Origin: Selaginella moellendorffii
Lineage: Eukaryota > Streptophyta > Lycopodiopsida > Selaginellales > Selaginellaceae
Length of the DNA: 64,000 nucleotides
Direction: 5' to 3'
Assembly: GCF_000143415.4 (NCBI RefSeq)
Contig: NW_003314384.1
Span: 311,554 to 375,553 of the forward strand
Shown here: piece by piece, positions 35,801-45,540 of the stretch
Position numbering within the stretch: the first letter of the stretch is position 1
Layout: each line of letters begins with the position of its first letter
The notes under the pieces: model-generated
What the model was told of the DNA's origin: nothing
What the model saw: only the letters and a program-made list of their open reading frames with translations
Databases searched by the model: none
Translations under genes and position numbers: made by a program

Positions 35801-36425
35801 TATGCAACACAATCCCTCTGGCTTGATGCCGGCTCTCCGCGACGGTCCTGATTGGATTCAAGATTCGGACAAAATCATTGTGCATGTGGAGAAGAAGTTC
35901 AAGGAGCCGTCTCTGAAAACTCCAGACGAATTCAAAGTCGATGTCTACAAGTTAGATCGATTGCTGCTAAGATGAGATTGGATTTTCCAGCGGTGCTGGC
36001 ATCTTTCCAGTGTTCACTAACTGACTCAAGTCCAAGGACCGAAGCGCTCCAGCAAAGACAGATTTTATCAACGAGCTCACAGCTTTCGAGGAGCAATTGA
36101 AGAAACACGTAAGTTTCTCCATGTATATGTGTAAGTTCTTTGTAATGTTCTTCTCATTTATTTTGTTTCTCAGGGCCCTTACATCGCTGGAAAAAATCCC
36201 ACTGATTCCGACTTTGCTCTGGCTCCAAAGCTCCGTCATGCTAGAATGGCTCTCGAGCACTTCATGGACTTCGTCTTCCCCAGTAACCTCCAGCACGTTG
36301 CAAAGTACATGGTAAGCTTTCCGCCAAGCACTCGCTCTTCTTTTCTCACTTTCCTTTTTCTTTTTCATTTAGCTCACGACGAGATGATCATCGCAGGGTG
36401 GCAGACCAAGTTCGGACAAGATTGA
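35801..36425 (+). pseudogene. Dehydroascorbate reductase (DHAR) copy, truncated and broken
   Basis: DHAR is a GST-fold enzyme that regenerates ascorbate with glutathione. Plus-strand exons encode FMQHNPSGLMPALRDGPDW, IQDSDKIIVHVEKKFKEPSL, KTPDEFKVD, LKSKDRSAPAKTDFINELTA, FEEQLKKH, GPYIAGKNPTDSDFALAPKL and ALEHFMDFVFPSNLQHVAKY, which follow the DHAR order from the middle of the thioredoxin-like domain to the C-terminal helices. The N-terminal third with the CPF(C/S) active site is absent: its place is taken by the 5' end of the thiolase gene on the other strand. An in-frame TGA at 36022-36024 replaces the residue before LKSKD. The first visible exon does not splice in frame to the short upstream frame [19 protein letters not shown] (35713-35769). 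It therefore looks non-functional, although introns retain GT-AG ends. A late exon may end GWQTKFGQD near 36425. Confidence 0.75.
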
Positions 36426-36495
36426 CAAGAACTCGGGACACGAGAAGAAAACCGCGGCTACACCAGTTGTCTTGGACGGTCTAGGGTTTTGGGGG

Positions 36496-37007
36496 GATGG
36501 CGTCACTGTGCTGGACGAATGTGGTGCGCAGGCTGTGTGAGCTTTGTGTGTTTCAAAGGTGTTAATTTGCTGTTGCTTTGCTGTTGCAGGCATCATGCTG
36601 AATGGGAGGATCGCAGAGATTTTTCGACGCTTCAACATCACAGGCGACCTCAAGGCAGCAGTCCTTCATCTCATGGAGAGCAGCGGCAAGGACGAGGATC
36701 CAATTCTGGTAATAGTGTGGAATCCTGCCGAGCTTCAAAGGATTGCTGGGCCAAAGCAGGGTAAGGCACAAATCCTACAGGCTTTCTCGAATGCCGCCGG
36801 ATGCAGTCGATTACCAGCTGGGTACCCCTGCGAGGATCAAGTCTTTTGCTTTCGGTCCTTGGGAGACTTGTTCGCTCTGAAGGTACGACAACAGAGAGAA
36901 TTCGTTATTGACAATATTTCCGCCTTTGTAGACAACCTTGGTGACACAATACCAGTGGTGTTATGGGAATTATCCAAATCCCGTGGCAACTACGCTTCTG
37001 ATCACTG
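36496..37007 (+). CDS. Unrecognised short gene (possibly two or more exons)
   Basis: A possible first exon MASLCWTNVVRRL starts at 36496, just after a telo-box-like TCTAGGGTTTTGG (36480-36493), and a GT...CTGTTGCAG intron of about 60 bp leads to IMLNGRIAEIFRRFNITGDL and AAVLHLMESSGKDEDPILVI, VWNPAELQRIAGPKQ, then a further stretch up to DNLGDTIPVVLWELS before a stop at about 37005. Splicing after GPKQ and near 36880 is possible and would change the C-terminus. The IAEIFRRFNIT stretch faintly recalls the C-terminal half of the KEOPS subunit Cgi121/TPRKB, but the rest does not fit and I do not assign it. Could also be a gene remnant, as both neighbours are pseudogenes. Confidence 0.35.
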
Positions 37008-37369
37008 ATCTAAGGAAGGTTGTGCCGACTGTGGACTCCTTCCCGATGTTCTACTGAACCCAAGGTAAAAGCTCATTGCTACTCTTCATCAAATTCGTTG
37101 CGTCTTCTTGTTGATTGTGCTGTTGCTTACCATGTAGGCTTTATCCCACGCAGCTGATCGCCCAAACTGTTTTCCGTTTCGGGTGGACGACTTAACGAAC
37201 TCGCAGCTCTCGTCCATGGATGCGTTTTACTTCACTCGGCCAGTCCAAGTGACAAACAAGGAGCTTTTCTTCTCATCTTGATTCACATACTTTTGTCTCC
37301 ACCGACGGATTGCTCACAATCAAGTGTCTGGTTGATGGGCTTCTCTCCAGCGGCCCCCACGAGCAAAAC

Positions 37370-38660
37370 CTTGCTCGCACTCCGAGCTCGAGTGCGTTCT
37401 ACACGCTCCCAGCAGCGTCTTCCACGACACATAGTCGGGGACGTAGGGCATGGAGTTGACGAGCGCCTCGGCCTTGCCAAGCAGCCCGGCCCTACCAAAC
37501 GTATCCACGACGCAGCGGTAGTGATCGATGCGAAACTCGACGCCAAAGTCCGCCACCTGTGATCGATGCGGTGCTTGCACAGGCTCAAGCTCCTGCTCTG
37601 GCTGCACGAAGCGAGAACCTCTCGTTCGGAGGCCAGCCTTCGAGCATCTCATGGAAGAAATGGAGCGCCTGGCGAAAGCTCCCGCTGGAGGTGAGGCCCG
37701 CGATCATACAGTTCCAAGTCACCGTCGTGTGCTCGGGATTCCTTGCGAATGCTTCATGGATGTTGCCTTAGTGAGCGTACTTCTGGATCATCATCGATCA
37801 CGCCATGGAGTTCCTCCGGGGCATGTGCTCGAAGATCTCTCTCGCGGCGAGTGCGTCGCCGGAGATAGTGAAGGCCTGCGTTCCAGGAGACTGAATCGAG
37901 CTCGGGCATGTAGTGAAAGGCCTCGAGCGGTCCTCGCAGCTCCCGGACTTGGCATAGGCCGTCACCAATGTGTTCCACGACACGACGTTTTGGAGAGCAC
38001 CGCCTTTGCCTCGTCGAGACAGCCCTTGTCGCAATTGGCAGCGACAAGAGTGTGACGCATCCTGTCAAAGAGATCTTTGCCCTGGGAGCAGGACGGAGCA
38101 CGCGGCGATGATGCATTGAATCAAATAGCTCCTTCCAAATGCCCGTCTGAGGCATACGCTAGAACCATACTGTTCCATGCAGTGTGGTTCCACCTTGGAA
38201 TTTTTGTAAACACTCGATAAGCGTTTCTGGAAGTTCTGGTGGCGACCATAACCGACCACAAAACAATGCTCTCTGAGGCATCACGGAGATCGTACTCAAT
38301 ATGCCCCGACCGGGCATACGCCACCATGAACGACGACCACGAGACAACCGTGTGCTTCGAAGTCCGTTCAAAGACTTTTCTCGCCTCGGAGAGATCCACG
38401 GCATCCGCAGGAGCGCGCTCCACGTGATGACAGTCCTTTCAGGCATCTCGGAGAAAATCTGTCAAACTTTCTCCAAATCCCCCGCCCCGGCATATGCAGT
38501 CATGAGAGAACTTTGGCGAAATACGTCCACGAAACCATCTTTCCGGGAGCATGTGAAAGAGATCGTTGGCGTGAAAAAATTGCGAGTCCCGCGCGTACGC
38601 TGTAATCATCGTTTTCCACGAAACCAGATGCATCAGATCAAACACCCCATCAGATCCAAG
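37370..38660 (-). pseudogene. PPR protein pseudogene with many frameshifts
   Basis: Minus-strand translation yields PPR motif pieces in all three frames in the correct N-to-C order: VSWKTMITAYARDSQFFHAN (about 38600), TVVSWSSFMVAYARSGHIEY (38330), AWNSMVLAYASDGHLEGAI (38150), VVSWNTLVTAYAKSGSCEDR (37980), REIFEHMPRRNS (37800) and the E-like end [20 protein letters not shown] followed by [14 protein letters not shown] (37400-37520). Each frame is broken by stops within 60-100 codons, so at least five frameshifts or deletions have occurred. The parent was probably a PLS-class gene similar to those at 29524 and 42411. Confidence 0.85.
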
Positions 38661-39159
38661 GAAATTTCTTTACTCAAAAACCAACAGCAAGACTGATGTA
38701 ACAAATAGGAATTAGGCCCACTTGCTCAATGTTAAACAATGCTATAAGCATTAGAGGGAACCAAAAAAATCATAACAACTTAGTTACGCAACAAAGATTT
38801 CTCCTAGCCGGTGATCTGCTTGCTCCAAGAGCAGACACTAACTCGCGTGTCGTACAACTCTTCTGCCTCACACTACTTATGCTTCGCTGTGTTGTGTTGC
38901 GTAAGAGCAGCCTCATTGGCAAAATTCCTGCAGCAAAAAAAGCAGCTGTTAACAAGTAGTTCCTGATAGAAAGTGCGTGCTCAGACTCAGAAGTCTCGTC
39001 ATTCCTCGAAAGGTCCGATTAACGAGATTATGTAGAATCATCACGGCACTGCCCTGTACTACCTCTGAACTTGCTTACCGCGAACATATGCCACAGTGAT
39101 GTTGCCCGCCAGCCTAAAAGCAGAAGTCCAACGTTAGGCCGAGATATAAACGATAAGCT
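38661..39159. other. Intergenic region, nothing recognised
   Basis: About 500 bp between the PPR pseudogene and the stop codon of the HD2 gene. Only short frames without motifs; it presumably includes the 3' untranslated region of the HD2 gene. Confidence 0.5.
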
Positions 39160-40357
39160 TTACTTCACCTTCTTCGTCTCCGAATTAGGAGTAGCAGGAG
39201 TCGCCTTTTCCTTTTTCTTGTCCTTCTCCTTTTTGCCCGAGGACTTTGGAGTCTTTGCCACAGCCTCAGCGGCTGATAAATCTTTCTTACCTGACTTTGG
39301 TGCTGTTGGCGTTTTCCCTGATGGCGTTTTGATCTTCTTTTGAGCCGGTGGCGTAAGAGCTGCCGGAGCTCTCTTCTTTCCCATCTGCAAATAACATTGT
39401 AGGCTACACGTTTTTAACATGTGAGACTTTGCGTACCAGGCGAGCTCTAAGATCCTCCTCATCAATTTCCTCATCGTCGTCATCATCGTCATCGTCGTCG
39501 TCGTTGTCATCATCGTCGCCCTCATCAATGTCGTCGTCGTCATCGTCATCACTTTCCATCTGCAAGAACTATTTTTCCGCTTAAAAAAGTTACGAACCTA
39601 AGAAACGCACCATCGCTTGCCGCAAGGCAAGATCCTTCGCGTTGACCTCATCGTCGTCCTCATCATCGTCGTCGTCGTCGTCGTCGTCGCCGTCATCATC
39701 GTCGTCGTCGTCATCATCGTCATCGCTGTCGCTCTCGCTATCGCTATCGCTCGAGCCTAACGGAACTTTGACATTTCCTGTGCAAGAACCAAGCGCATGA
39801 GAAGAGCAGATGGTAGTTAAACAAGATAACACACCGTTTTCCTTCCGGACACCATGGTCATGTTCCCTATCCAGCTCCTGAAGCTCGCCTGTAAACATTC
39901 CAGATGTAAGTGCGTCCGCTGGTCAGGGCGAAAAAAACGTTCTCTTACCCGACCCTTCCGTTCTGTAGCCCGAGAAGTGCACAGCCAGCGTACTGCTGTT
40001 GTGCGAGAGCTGGAAAGACTTGCTAATGATCAAGTCTAGCGCGATATGATCGCGTTGGCCGGGTATGAGCGTGCCCAAAACAATCTCCTCGCCTTGCGTC
40101 TTAAGTCGCAAGATCACGCGTTCATTCTTGGCGGATGATCCCACCTCGCCCAAAGCAGCCTGCAAAACAAACACGTTACACGGGGTTTCGTCCAGCTTGA
40201 TCTTGGCTTACATTCGAGATGTGCAAATAGCTCGAATCCTCCACTGGGCACTTGATAGACTTGGATGGTAAGACCTTGACGCCTGCAACAAGAAAAGGAT
40301 TAAGCTTTTTCGCCTTCGCCTTCTCTAGCAGCGCTCGCGCTTACCCCAAAACTCCAT
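39160..40357 (-). CDS. HDT: HD2-type (plant-specific) histone deacetylase, NPL domain
   Basis: HD2 proteins are nucleolar chromatin proteins with an N-terminal nucleoplasmin-like (NPL) core. Exon 1 is only 13 nt (40345-40357, MEFWG), exon 2 (40212-40282) gives VKVLPSKSIKCPVEDSSYLH, exon 3 starts AALGEVGSSAKNERVILRLK. His25 and Asp70 are at or next to the positions reported as essential in AtHD2A (His25, Asp69). FQLSHNSSTLAVHFSGYRTE closes the NPL core. An acidic tract of more than 40 Asp/Glu in two blocks, coded by GAT/GAC repeats, and a Lys/Pro-rich tail (APAALTPPAQKKIKTPSGKT; ending ETKKVK) follow. No C2H2 zinc finger is present, as in AtHD2D. Absence of an FKBP domain separates it from FKBP53-like genes. 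It shares a 116-bp divergent promoter with the FAX gene. Confidence 0.88.
39470..39553. repeat. GTC/ATC trinucleotide repeat, part of the HD2 acidic tract
   Basis: Imperfect array of GTC, ATC and GTT triplets on the plus strand (Asp codons on the minus strand). Together with the similar array at about 39650-39732 it codes the two poly-Asp blocks of the HD2 protein, so triplet slippage changes acidic tract length without shifting frame. Confidence 0.85.
39650..39732. repeat. Second GTC/ATC trinucleotide repeat in the HD2 acidic tract
   Basis: Runs of CATCGTCGTCGTCG-type triplets on the plus strand, coding an almost uninterrupted Asp stretch on the minus strand, bounded by the Ser/Asp-rich LGSSDSDSESDSD. 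Confidence 0.85.
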
Positions 40358-40473
40358 AGCCGCGCCGTGCCTTAAACCCTAGCCCTAGTAAGAAATGAGC
40401 CGTTGTATGCCAAAGAATATACCCAGCGCTTTAATCCAGCAAATCGCGGCCGTCGATTCATTCGATTCCCGGA
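40358..40473. promoter_or_regulatory. Divergent promoter of the HD2 and FAX genes
   Basis: Only 116 bp separate the two start codons, which point away from each other. It contains AAACCCTAG (40374-40382) followed by CCCTAG, a telo-box-like pair typical of promoters of plant growth and translation-related genes. Both leaders must be short or overlap. Confidence 0.6.
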
Positions 40474-41489
40474 ATGGAGGCACTTGGACTGAGGCCACTG
40501 CCGGTAGGGCTGGGCTATGCTCGATCCATCTCTCGATCGCGCTCCATCCCTCTCCGCAAGCTCCAGCTGCGCCCTTGTTTCACTACATTTCGATGGAGCT
40601 CCCAATTCTCGCGCTTTTCCCTGGATCACGACTCGGACATGGTAAGAAAAGAATGAGCGAGCCTTCATCCATCCCCATATATGACTTGGCATCCTCCAAG
40701 GCCTCAGGATCAGGATCCGGGGACGAATTCGACGATCATTCTGGCCGGATCGACTCTGTAGACCCTAGTGTCTTGACCGAAGATCAAGGGGATTTTGGTG
40801 TGACTGCGGCGTTGCTGGGCGAGGAGGAGGATGAGCAGGCCGTGGATCACAGCCTCCATCGCGTCAAAGACATCCTGGACGCGGCGGGCAACGAGAAACA
40901 CTCCAAGGGGGCCAAGCTCCACGACTTTTGCCTGGGCATCCCATATGGTGTGGGTGATAGCTTATTTCTATTTCCCTCTTATAAGCCTCTTTTCTCTTAT
41001 ATATAAGCTTTGCTCTTTGATCGTCCGCAGGAGGAGTGCTTGTTGCGAGTGGTGTCGCCTCGTTCATACTCACTGGCAGCGCTTGGGCTATACAAGTCGG
41101 CCTCGTCTTGGGCGGTCTTCTCTTGATGCTCAGCGTCTCCAGCTTAAACGCCTGGAAGAAGGGAAAGTCCTCCATGTCTTACATTCAGGGCCAGGCAGGT
41201 TAGCGCTCCATTCCCATTGCCCTCGTGTTGGCATGGCTGACTTCTTTCCCTGGCAGCCATAGCGTTTGTGATTTTTCTCGTGCAGCTTGGGAAAGCACGC
41301 CAGAGAGTGTCTCTACTGCCAATGCTGGCTTCACTCGTGAGGTGAGTCTCCTACCATAGGCTTGGATTGTTTTTCTAACTGAGATTTTGTTCATGTAGCG
41401 GAGCTATGCTCGGGTTTTTCTGCTATGTTTTCCTTGCCGGCGGCAACCCACCACCAAAGAAAGTGACGCCAGTTCCCAAACTTGCATAA
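40474..41489 (+). CDS. FAX: FATTY ACID EXPORT family protein (TMEM14-like), plastid-targeted
   Basis: FAX proteins are small four-helix membrane proteins of the plastid inner envelope that export free fatty acids. Five exons: 40474-40641, 40701-40947, 41031-41198, 41257-41341, 41399-41489, introns 57-83 bp. The first exon MEALGLRPLPVGLGYARSIS with many Ser/Arg and no acidic residues is a good plastid transit peptide; it joins in phase to ASGSGSGDEFDDHSG. An acidic spacer with SLHRVKDILDAAGNEKHSKG leads into the TMEM14 region: KLHDFCLGIPYGGVLVASGV, WAIQVGLVLGGLLLMLSVSS, WKKGKSSMSYIQGQAA, AMLGFFCYVFLAGGNPPPKK. The acidic N-terminal spacer resembles FAX2/FAX3. An in-frame ATG at 40395 is rejected because that frame is unlike a transit peptide and would ignore the intron at 40642. 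Confidence 0.9.
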
Positions 41490-42410
41490 CAAGGAGACCA
41501 TAAAAAAAAAAGTGGTATGTAGTACTTCACCCACAGTCGTGCCGGACGTATTCAAGGTCTTTTAGCCTCGCAAGTTGGTTCGTGATCGACACAATTGACT
41601 GCATATTCCCCAATTTCGAATCTGAAATCTAAAGCGGAGAACTATTTTGCTGAGGTTGCCATGGGATTCCAATTTGGAAATTTGTCCAATGTTGCTTCCT
41701 CTAAGGGTGGCCTTGTCTGCAAGCATGGTTATGGTGTTCGGGAATCAAATTATAAATGCAGTGGCAACATTTTTAGAGAGAAGAGCTGCAGATCCATATA
41801 GCTCTGCATGAAGATGGATGTTACACCATTGCAGACATTCCAGATCTTAGGGGTTATATTTGCTGGCAATACGCAATCAAGGTTGGAGTCACGGGATTTT
41901 CATTCCCCCAGGGTTGCGAGTTACTACCATGGTCACGACCTTTTGATCAAAGTGCCTCCGAAGATATATTGTTTGGCTTTATCGCCACGGGAGCCTCTTG
42001 AGCATGAAGAGAAGTTTTGGTCTTCAAACCATAAGATTGTGAGGAAGAACATGAGGACTTCTCTGCTATGAGAGTGGCATCCAAGATTATCAACTGTGAT
42101 TACCAATCTGGATACTACGAGGATGTAGACATTGCCTGGAATTTGTTTCCGAGGTGAGAATCATATAGATCTGTACGGGGAAGCTTGAGCTTACAAGATA
42201 TGGTGTGTGTGTTGAGAAAGGGGTCTCCATTTGTTTTCGATTTGGTGGGCTCAAAATGGACTGAGCATCCTCAATCAATGTCATCTTTCACACAGTTTTT
42301 GTTTATTATAACAACAAATTTCCAGCAAAGGTACCACAATTCAATTCCACCAACGCGCTGCCAAGTTAGGGCTTGAGTGGACGAGGAAGACGAAGGTATG
42401 GTGTGCGAAG
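41490..42410. other. Intergenic region with unassigned plus-strand frames
   Basis: About 0.9 kb. Two plus-strand frames (41595-41801 and 41808-42071) abut each other and show protein-like stretches (FAEVAMGFQFGNLSNVASSK; SYYHGHDLLIKVPPKIYCL). They could be remnants of one gene, but I do not recognise it and no splice chain is evident. The final part is the leader of the PPR gene. Confidence 0.3.
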
Positions 42411-45400
42411 ATGAGGGGCCGAGGGGGGAGAGCGGGGACGTCCGCCGCTGCCAATGCGTTGCAAGTGTACGAGCAGATCCGGGCGCAGGGCGCGACGCCA
42501 AGCGAGTCAGTGGTTGTGGCGGCGCTCCAAGAATGCGGGCGGCGGAGAGACCTGGCAAGCGGAATGAGAATCCATGGCTCGGTGGTGGAGGAGCGGGGCA
42601 GCGAGGAGGAGGGCGGCATGGGCCTGGTGGTGGCAAACAGTGTGGTGGACATGTACGCCAAGTGTGGCAGCTTGGCATTGGCACGCCAAACGTTTGAGAG
42701 GATGCGGCAGCGCAGCGTCGTGTCGTGGAATTCTCTCATCATGGGCTGTGCTCGCGGCGGCCAAGCGGACGTTGCTCTGCGACTGTTCGGCCAGATGCGA
42801 AACCAAGGCTTCTCGCCCGACGCTCGGACTCTCCTGGCTGCTCTCAAGGCTTGCAGTGCTCTCCTGCCCGAGGATACGAGCAAGGGGGAGAAGAAGACGA
42901 TGGCGATGGAGCATGGGAGAGCTGTCCATTCCCTTGTTTCAAAGTCCGGGCTCGAGGCAGACGTGTTTGTTGCAAGCGCGCTGGTGGATTTGTACTCGAG
43001 AGGTGGCGAGTTGGCGGAAGCGCGCAGGATCTTTGACAGAACGGTAAATCGTGATGTGGTTCTGTGGAATGCCATGATCGGAGCGTACGCACGCAGCGAC
43101 GAGGCTAGCGACTGGCACACCGCGTTGGAGATGGTGGAACGCATGCAACGCTGTGGAGGCGTCCAGGCAAATGCTGCTACGTTTGTGGCGGCCCTGGGAG
43201 CTTGCATTTACCTGGCTACCACGGAGCAAGGATGCTATCAGCTTGACGGCGGAGGTGGCAACGCCAGGCTTGTCAAGACGGCTGCTCTCGAAAAGGGGCG
43301 AGCTCTACACGCCCGCATTGTAGAGAGTGGCCACGTTCTGGATGTGTTTGTAGCGAACAGTTTGGTGGACATGTATTCGAAGTGTGGAGCACTCACGGAT
43401 GCTCGCTCCGTCTTTGACAAGGTGGTGCACCGGGACACGGTGCTTTGGAACAGCATGCTTATGGCTTACTCTCGGAACGGACATGGCGACGAGTGCCTTG
43501 AAGCCTTTTCGGCAATGAAAGGGGAGAGCTGCGAGCCAGATGCCCGGACGTTCGTTGCTGTGCTCAAGGCCTGCGCCTGTGAAGAACACAAAGCTGGAAG
43601 CATAGACAAGCGAAGGGGTATTCACTCCCAGCTTGTCAGGAGAGGGGTGGAGGCGGACGTGTACGTTGCGAGCACTCTCTTGGAGATGTACTCGGCATGC
43701 GGCAGGCTCGACGATGCGTTTCAGGTATTCGACAGCATGCCTTCGCACGATCAAGTGTTGTGGAACGCCATGATCCAAGGCTGTGCTTCTTGTGGACACG
43801 GTGACGCATCTCATATTTTGTTTCAGCGCATGCAAGACGAAGCATACTTACCCGGCTCTGGAACTTTTGCCGCTGTGCTCAACGGGTGTGCAAACTCAAG
43901 CGGGCGTTCCAAGCCAGAGCTTTTGAAACGAGTAAGGGACATTCACTCTCGGCTTTCAAAGAGCACGGAGGGAGCGGGCCTCCTAGGCAGCAGTCTGATC
44001 GACGCCTATGCAAGGTGTGGTGCTTTTGACGAGGCTCGGCAGGTGTTTGAAGCAATGCCGCGGCAGCACCGGGACATGGGATCGTGGAATGCGCTCGTCC
44101 TGGGATATGTTGACAATGGTGACGCACGCTCCGCGCTCGACGCGTTTGCACGCATGAAAGCGGAGGGTGTTTTACCAAACGCTCGAACTTTTGCTGCCGT
44201 TCTCAAGGCCTGTGGAAGCATCGGGGATTTGGAACGCGGCAGAGGCATCCAGGCCGAGATCCGCAGCGCCGGGTTAGACAACGATGGCACTCTCGGGAGC
44301 AGTATGGTTGGTTTCTTTGCGAAGTGTGGAAGCATAGCAGATGGTCGGGAGGTCTTTGACAAGCTGCAAGTTCGTGACGTGTCGTGCTGGAACGCGATGA
44401 TATCTGGCTATGCTCAAGCCGGTGATGGAGGAGAGGCTTTGAGTTTGTTTAGACGCATGCAAGACGAAGGCTTTACACCGAGTTCCAGGACTTTCATGGC
44501 TGCGCTAAGTGCTTGCTCATGTGGAGCTTCTAAAGCAGGTCCTGGTGGCGGAGAGGACGTAAAAGCATGCTACTTGGAGGAGGTCAGGGGTCTCCACTCG
44601 CAGCTTGTTGACAATGGACCTGAGCTTGATGCATTTTTGGGAAGCAGCCTCATCGATGCGTATAGCAAATGTGGGAGCACACGAGAGGCACTGGAGGTTT
44701 TCGACCGGATGCCCGATCGCAACGTCAACCTTGTTACCTGGAATGCCATCATTCTTGGCTGTGCTCACAACGGCGAGCCTGACTGCGCGATGCAGCTCTT
44801 CTCACGCATGAAACGCCAAGGCGTTAGACCGGATGCTCTGACTTACGCTGGAGCACTCCAAGCCTGTGGCAGCAAAGGGGACTTGGAGGCCGGACGGACG
44901 ATTTACGACGAGGTGCGCGGTTCCGGACTGATGGAGGAGAAGAACGTCCTGATAGCAAGCTCTCTAATCAGTTTCTTTGGCAAGTGCGGGAGCATGGTGG
45001 ACGCCCAACACATATTCGACTCCTCGGCTGCATTCCTTGCCAAGGAGTCTGTGGCATGGAACTCACTCATGACGGGTTACAGCCACCAGGGAGACGCACA
45101 GCGCGTGTTTGGCCTCTTTGGCGATATGCTGGAGCGACGCTTGCAGGTGGACGGTTTCACCTTCCTGTCGCTCCTCACGGCATGCGGGCGCGCGGGCCTG
45201 GTCGACCAGGGAAAGCACTACTTCCAACTCATGGCCTCCCCGCGCTTCAGCATTGCTCCCTGGTACGAGCACTACAGCTGCATGGTGGACTTGCTGGGGC
45301 GTTCCAATCGCCTAGAGGAAGCGGCTGCGTTGGCAATGGAGATGCCAGTGAAGGGATTGAGCGTGTGGAAGAGTCTGCTGGCGTCGTGCCAGAGGTGGAA

Positions 45401-45503
45401 GAATGTTGAGGCAGCAAAGGTGGCGTTCGAGGCGATACAGAAACTGGACGACCGTGATAGCGCAGCTTACGTGCTCATGGCGAACACGTATGCATCCGGC
45501 TGA
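42411..45503 (+). CDS. Pentatricopeptide repeat protein, PLS class with E-like end, 1030 residues
   Basis: Intronless frame with roughly 25 PPR motifs arranged in the P-L-S order: ANSVVDMYAKCGSLALARQT, VSWNSLIMGCARGGQADVAL, DARTLLAALKACSAL, VLWNAMIGAYARSDE, ANSLVDMYSKCGALTDARSV, VLWNSMLMAYSRNGHGDECL, and so on to HYSCMVDLLGRSNRLEEAAA and SVWKSLLASCQRWKNVEAAK, then DSAAYVLMANTYASG as the E-type end. There is no DYW domain. Acts presumably in organelle RNA editing or processing. The first residues (MRGRGGRAGTSAAANAL, Arg/Ala-rich, no acidic) could be the start of a targeting peptide, but it is short. An ATG at 42410-42412 is the first of the frame. Its stop is 37 bp from the stop of the convergent receptor kinase gene. 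Confidence 0.9.
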   Translation: MRGRGGRAGTSAAANALQVYEQIRAQGATPSESVVVAALQECGRRRDLASGMRIHGSVVEERGSEEEGGMGLVVANSVVDMYAKCGSLALARQTFERMRQRSVVSWNSLIMGCARGGQADVALRLFGQMRNQGFSPDARTLLAALKACSALLPEDTSKGEKKTMAMEHGRAVHSLVSKSGLEADVFVASALVDLYSRGGELAEARRIFDRTVNRDVVLWNAMIGAYARSDEASDWHTALEMVERMQRCGGVQANAATFVAALGACIYLATTEQGCYQLDGGGGNARLVKTAALEKGRALHARIVESGHVLDVFVANSLVDMYSKCGALTDARSVFDKVVHRDTVLWNSMLMAYSRNGHGDECLEAFSAMKGESCEPDARTFVAVLKACACEEHKAGSIDKRRGIHSQLVRRGVEADVYVASTLLEMYSACGRLDDAFQVFDSMPSHDQVLWNAMIQGCASCGHGDASHILFQRMQDEAYLPGSGTFAAVLNGCANSSGRSKPELLKRVRDIHSRLSKSTEGAGLLGSSLIDAYARCGAFDEARQVFEAMPRQHRDMGSWNALVLGYVDNGDARSALDAFARMKAEGVLPNARTFAAVLKACGSIGDLERGRGIQAEIRSAGLDNDGTLGSSMVGFFAKCGSIADGREVFDKLQVRDVSCWNAMISGYAQAGDGGEALSLFRRMQDEGFTPSSRTFMAALSACSCGASKAGPGGGEDVKACYLEEVRGLHSQLVDNGPELDAFLGSSLIDAYSKCGSTREALEVFDRMPDRNVNLVTWNAIILGCAHNGEPDCAMQLFSRMKRQGVRPDALTYAGALQACGSKGDLEAGRTIYDEVRGSGLMEEKNVLIASSLISFFGKCGSMVDAQHIFDSSAAFLAKESVAWNSLMTGYSHQGDAQRVFGLFGDMLERRLQVDGFTFLSLLTACGRAGLVDQGKHYFQLMASPRFSIAPWYEHYSCMVDLLGRSNRLEEAAALAMEMPVKGLSVWKSLLASCQRWKNVEAAKVAFEAIQKLDDRDSAAYVLMANTYASG

Positions 45504-45540
45504 GGTGGCTCGAGTAGCGGGGAATTGAATTTGATCACCA

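Noticed and set aside
36496-37007. Assignment to the KEOPS subunit Cgi121/TPRKB
   Set aside because: Only one helix-like stretch resembles it; the N-terminal half and the following part do not fit.
40395-41006. FAX gene starting at 40395 and unspliced to 41006
   Set aside because: It ignores GT-AG introns at 40642-40700 and 40948-41030; the spliced model from 40474 gives a transit peptide and the conserved core.
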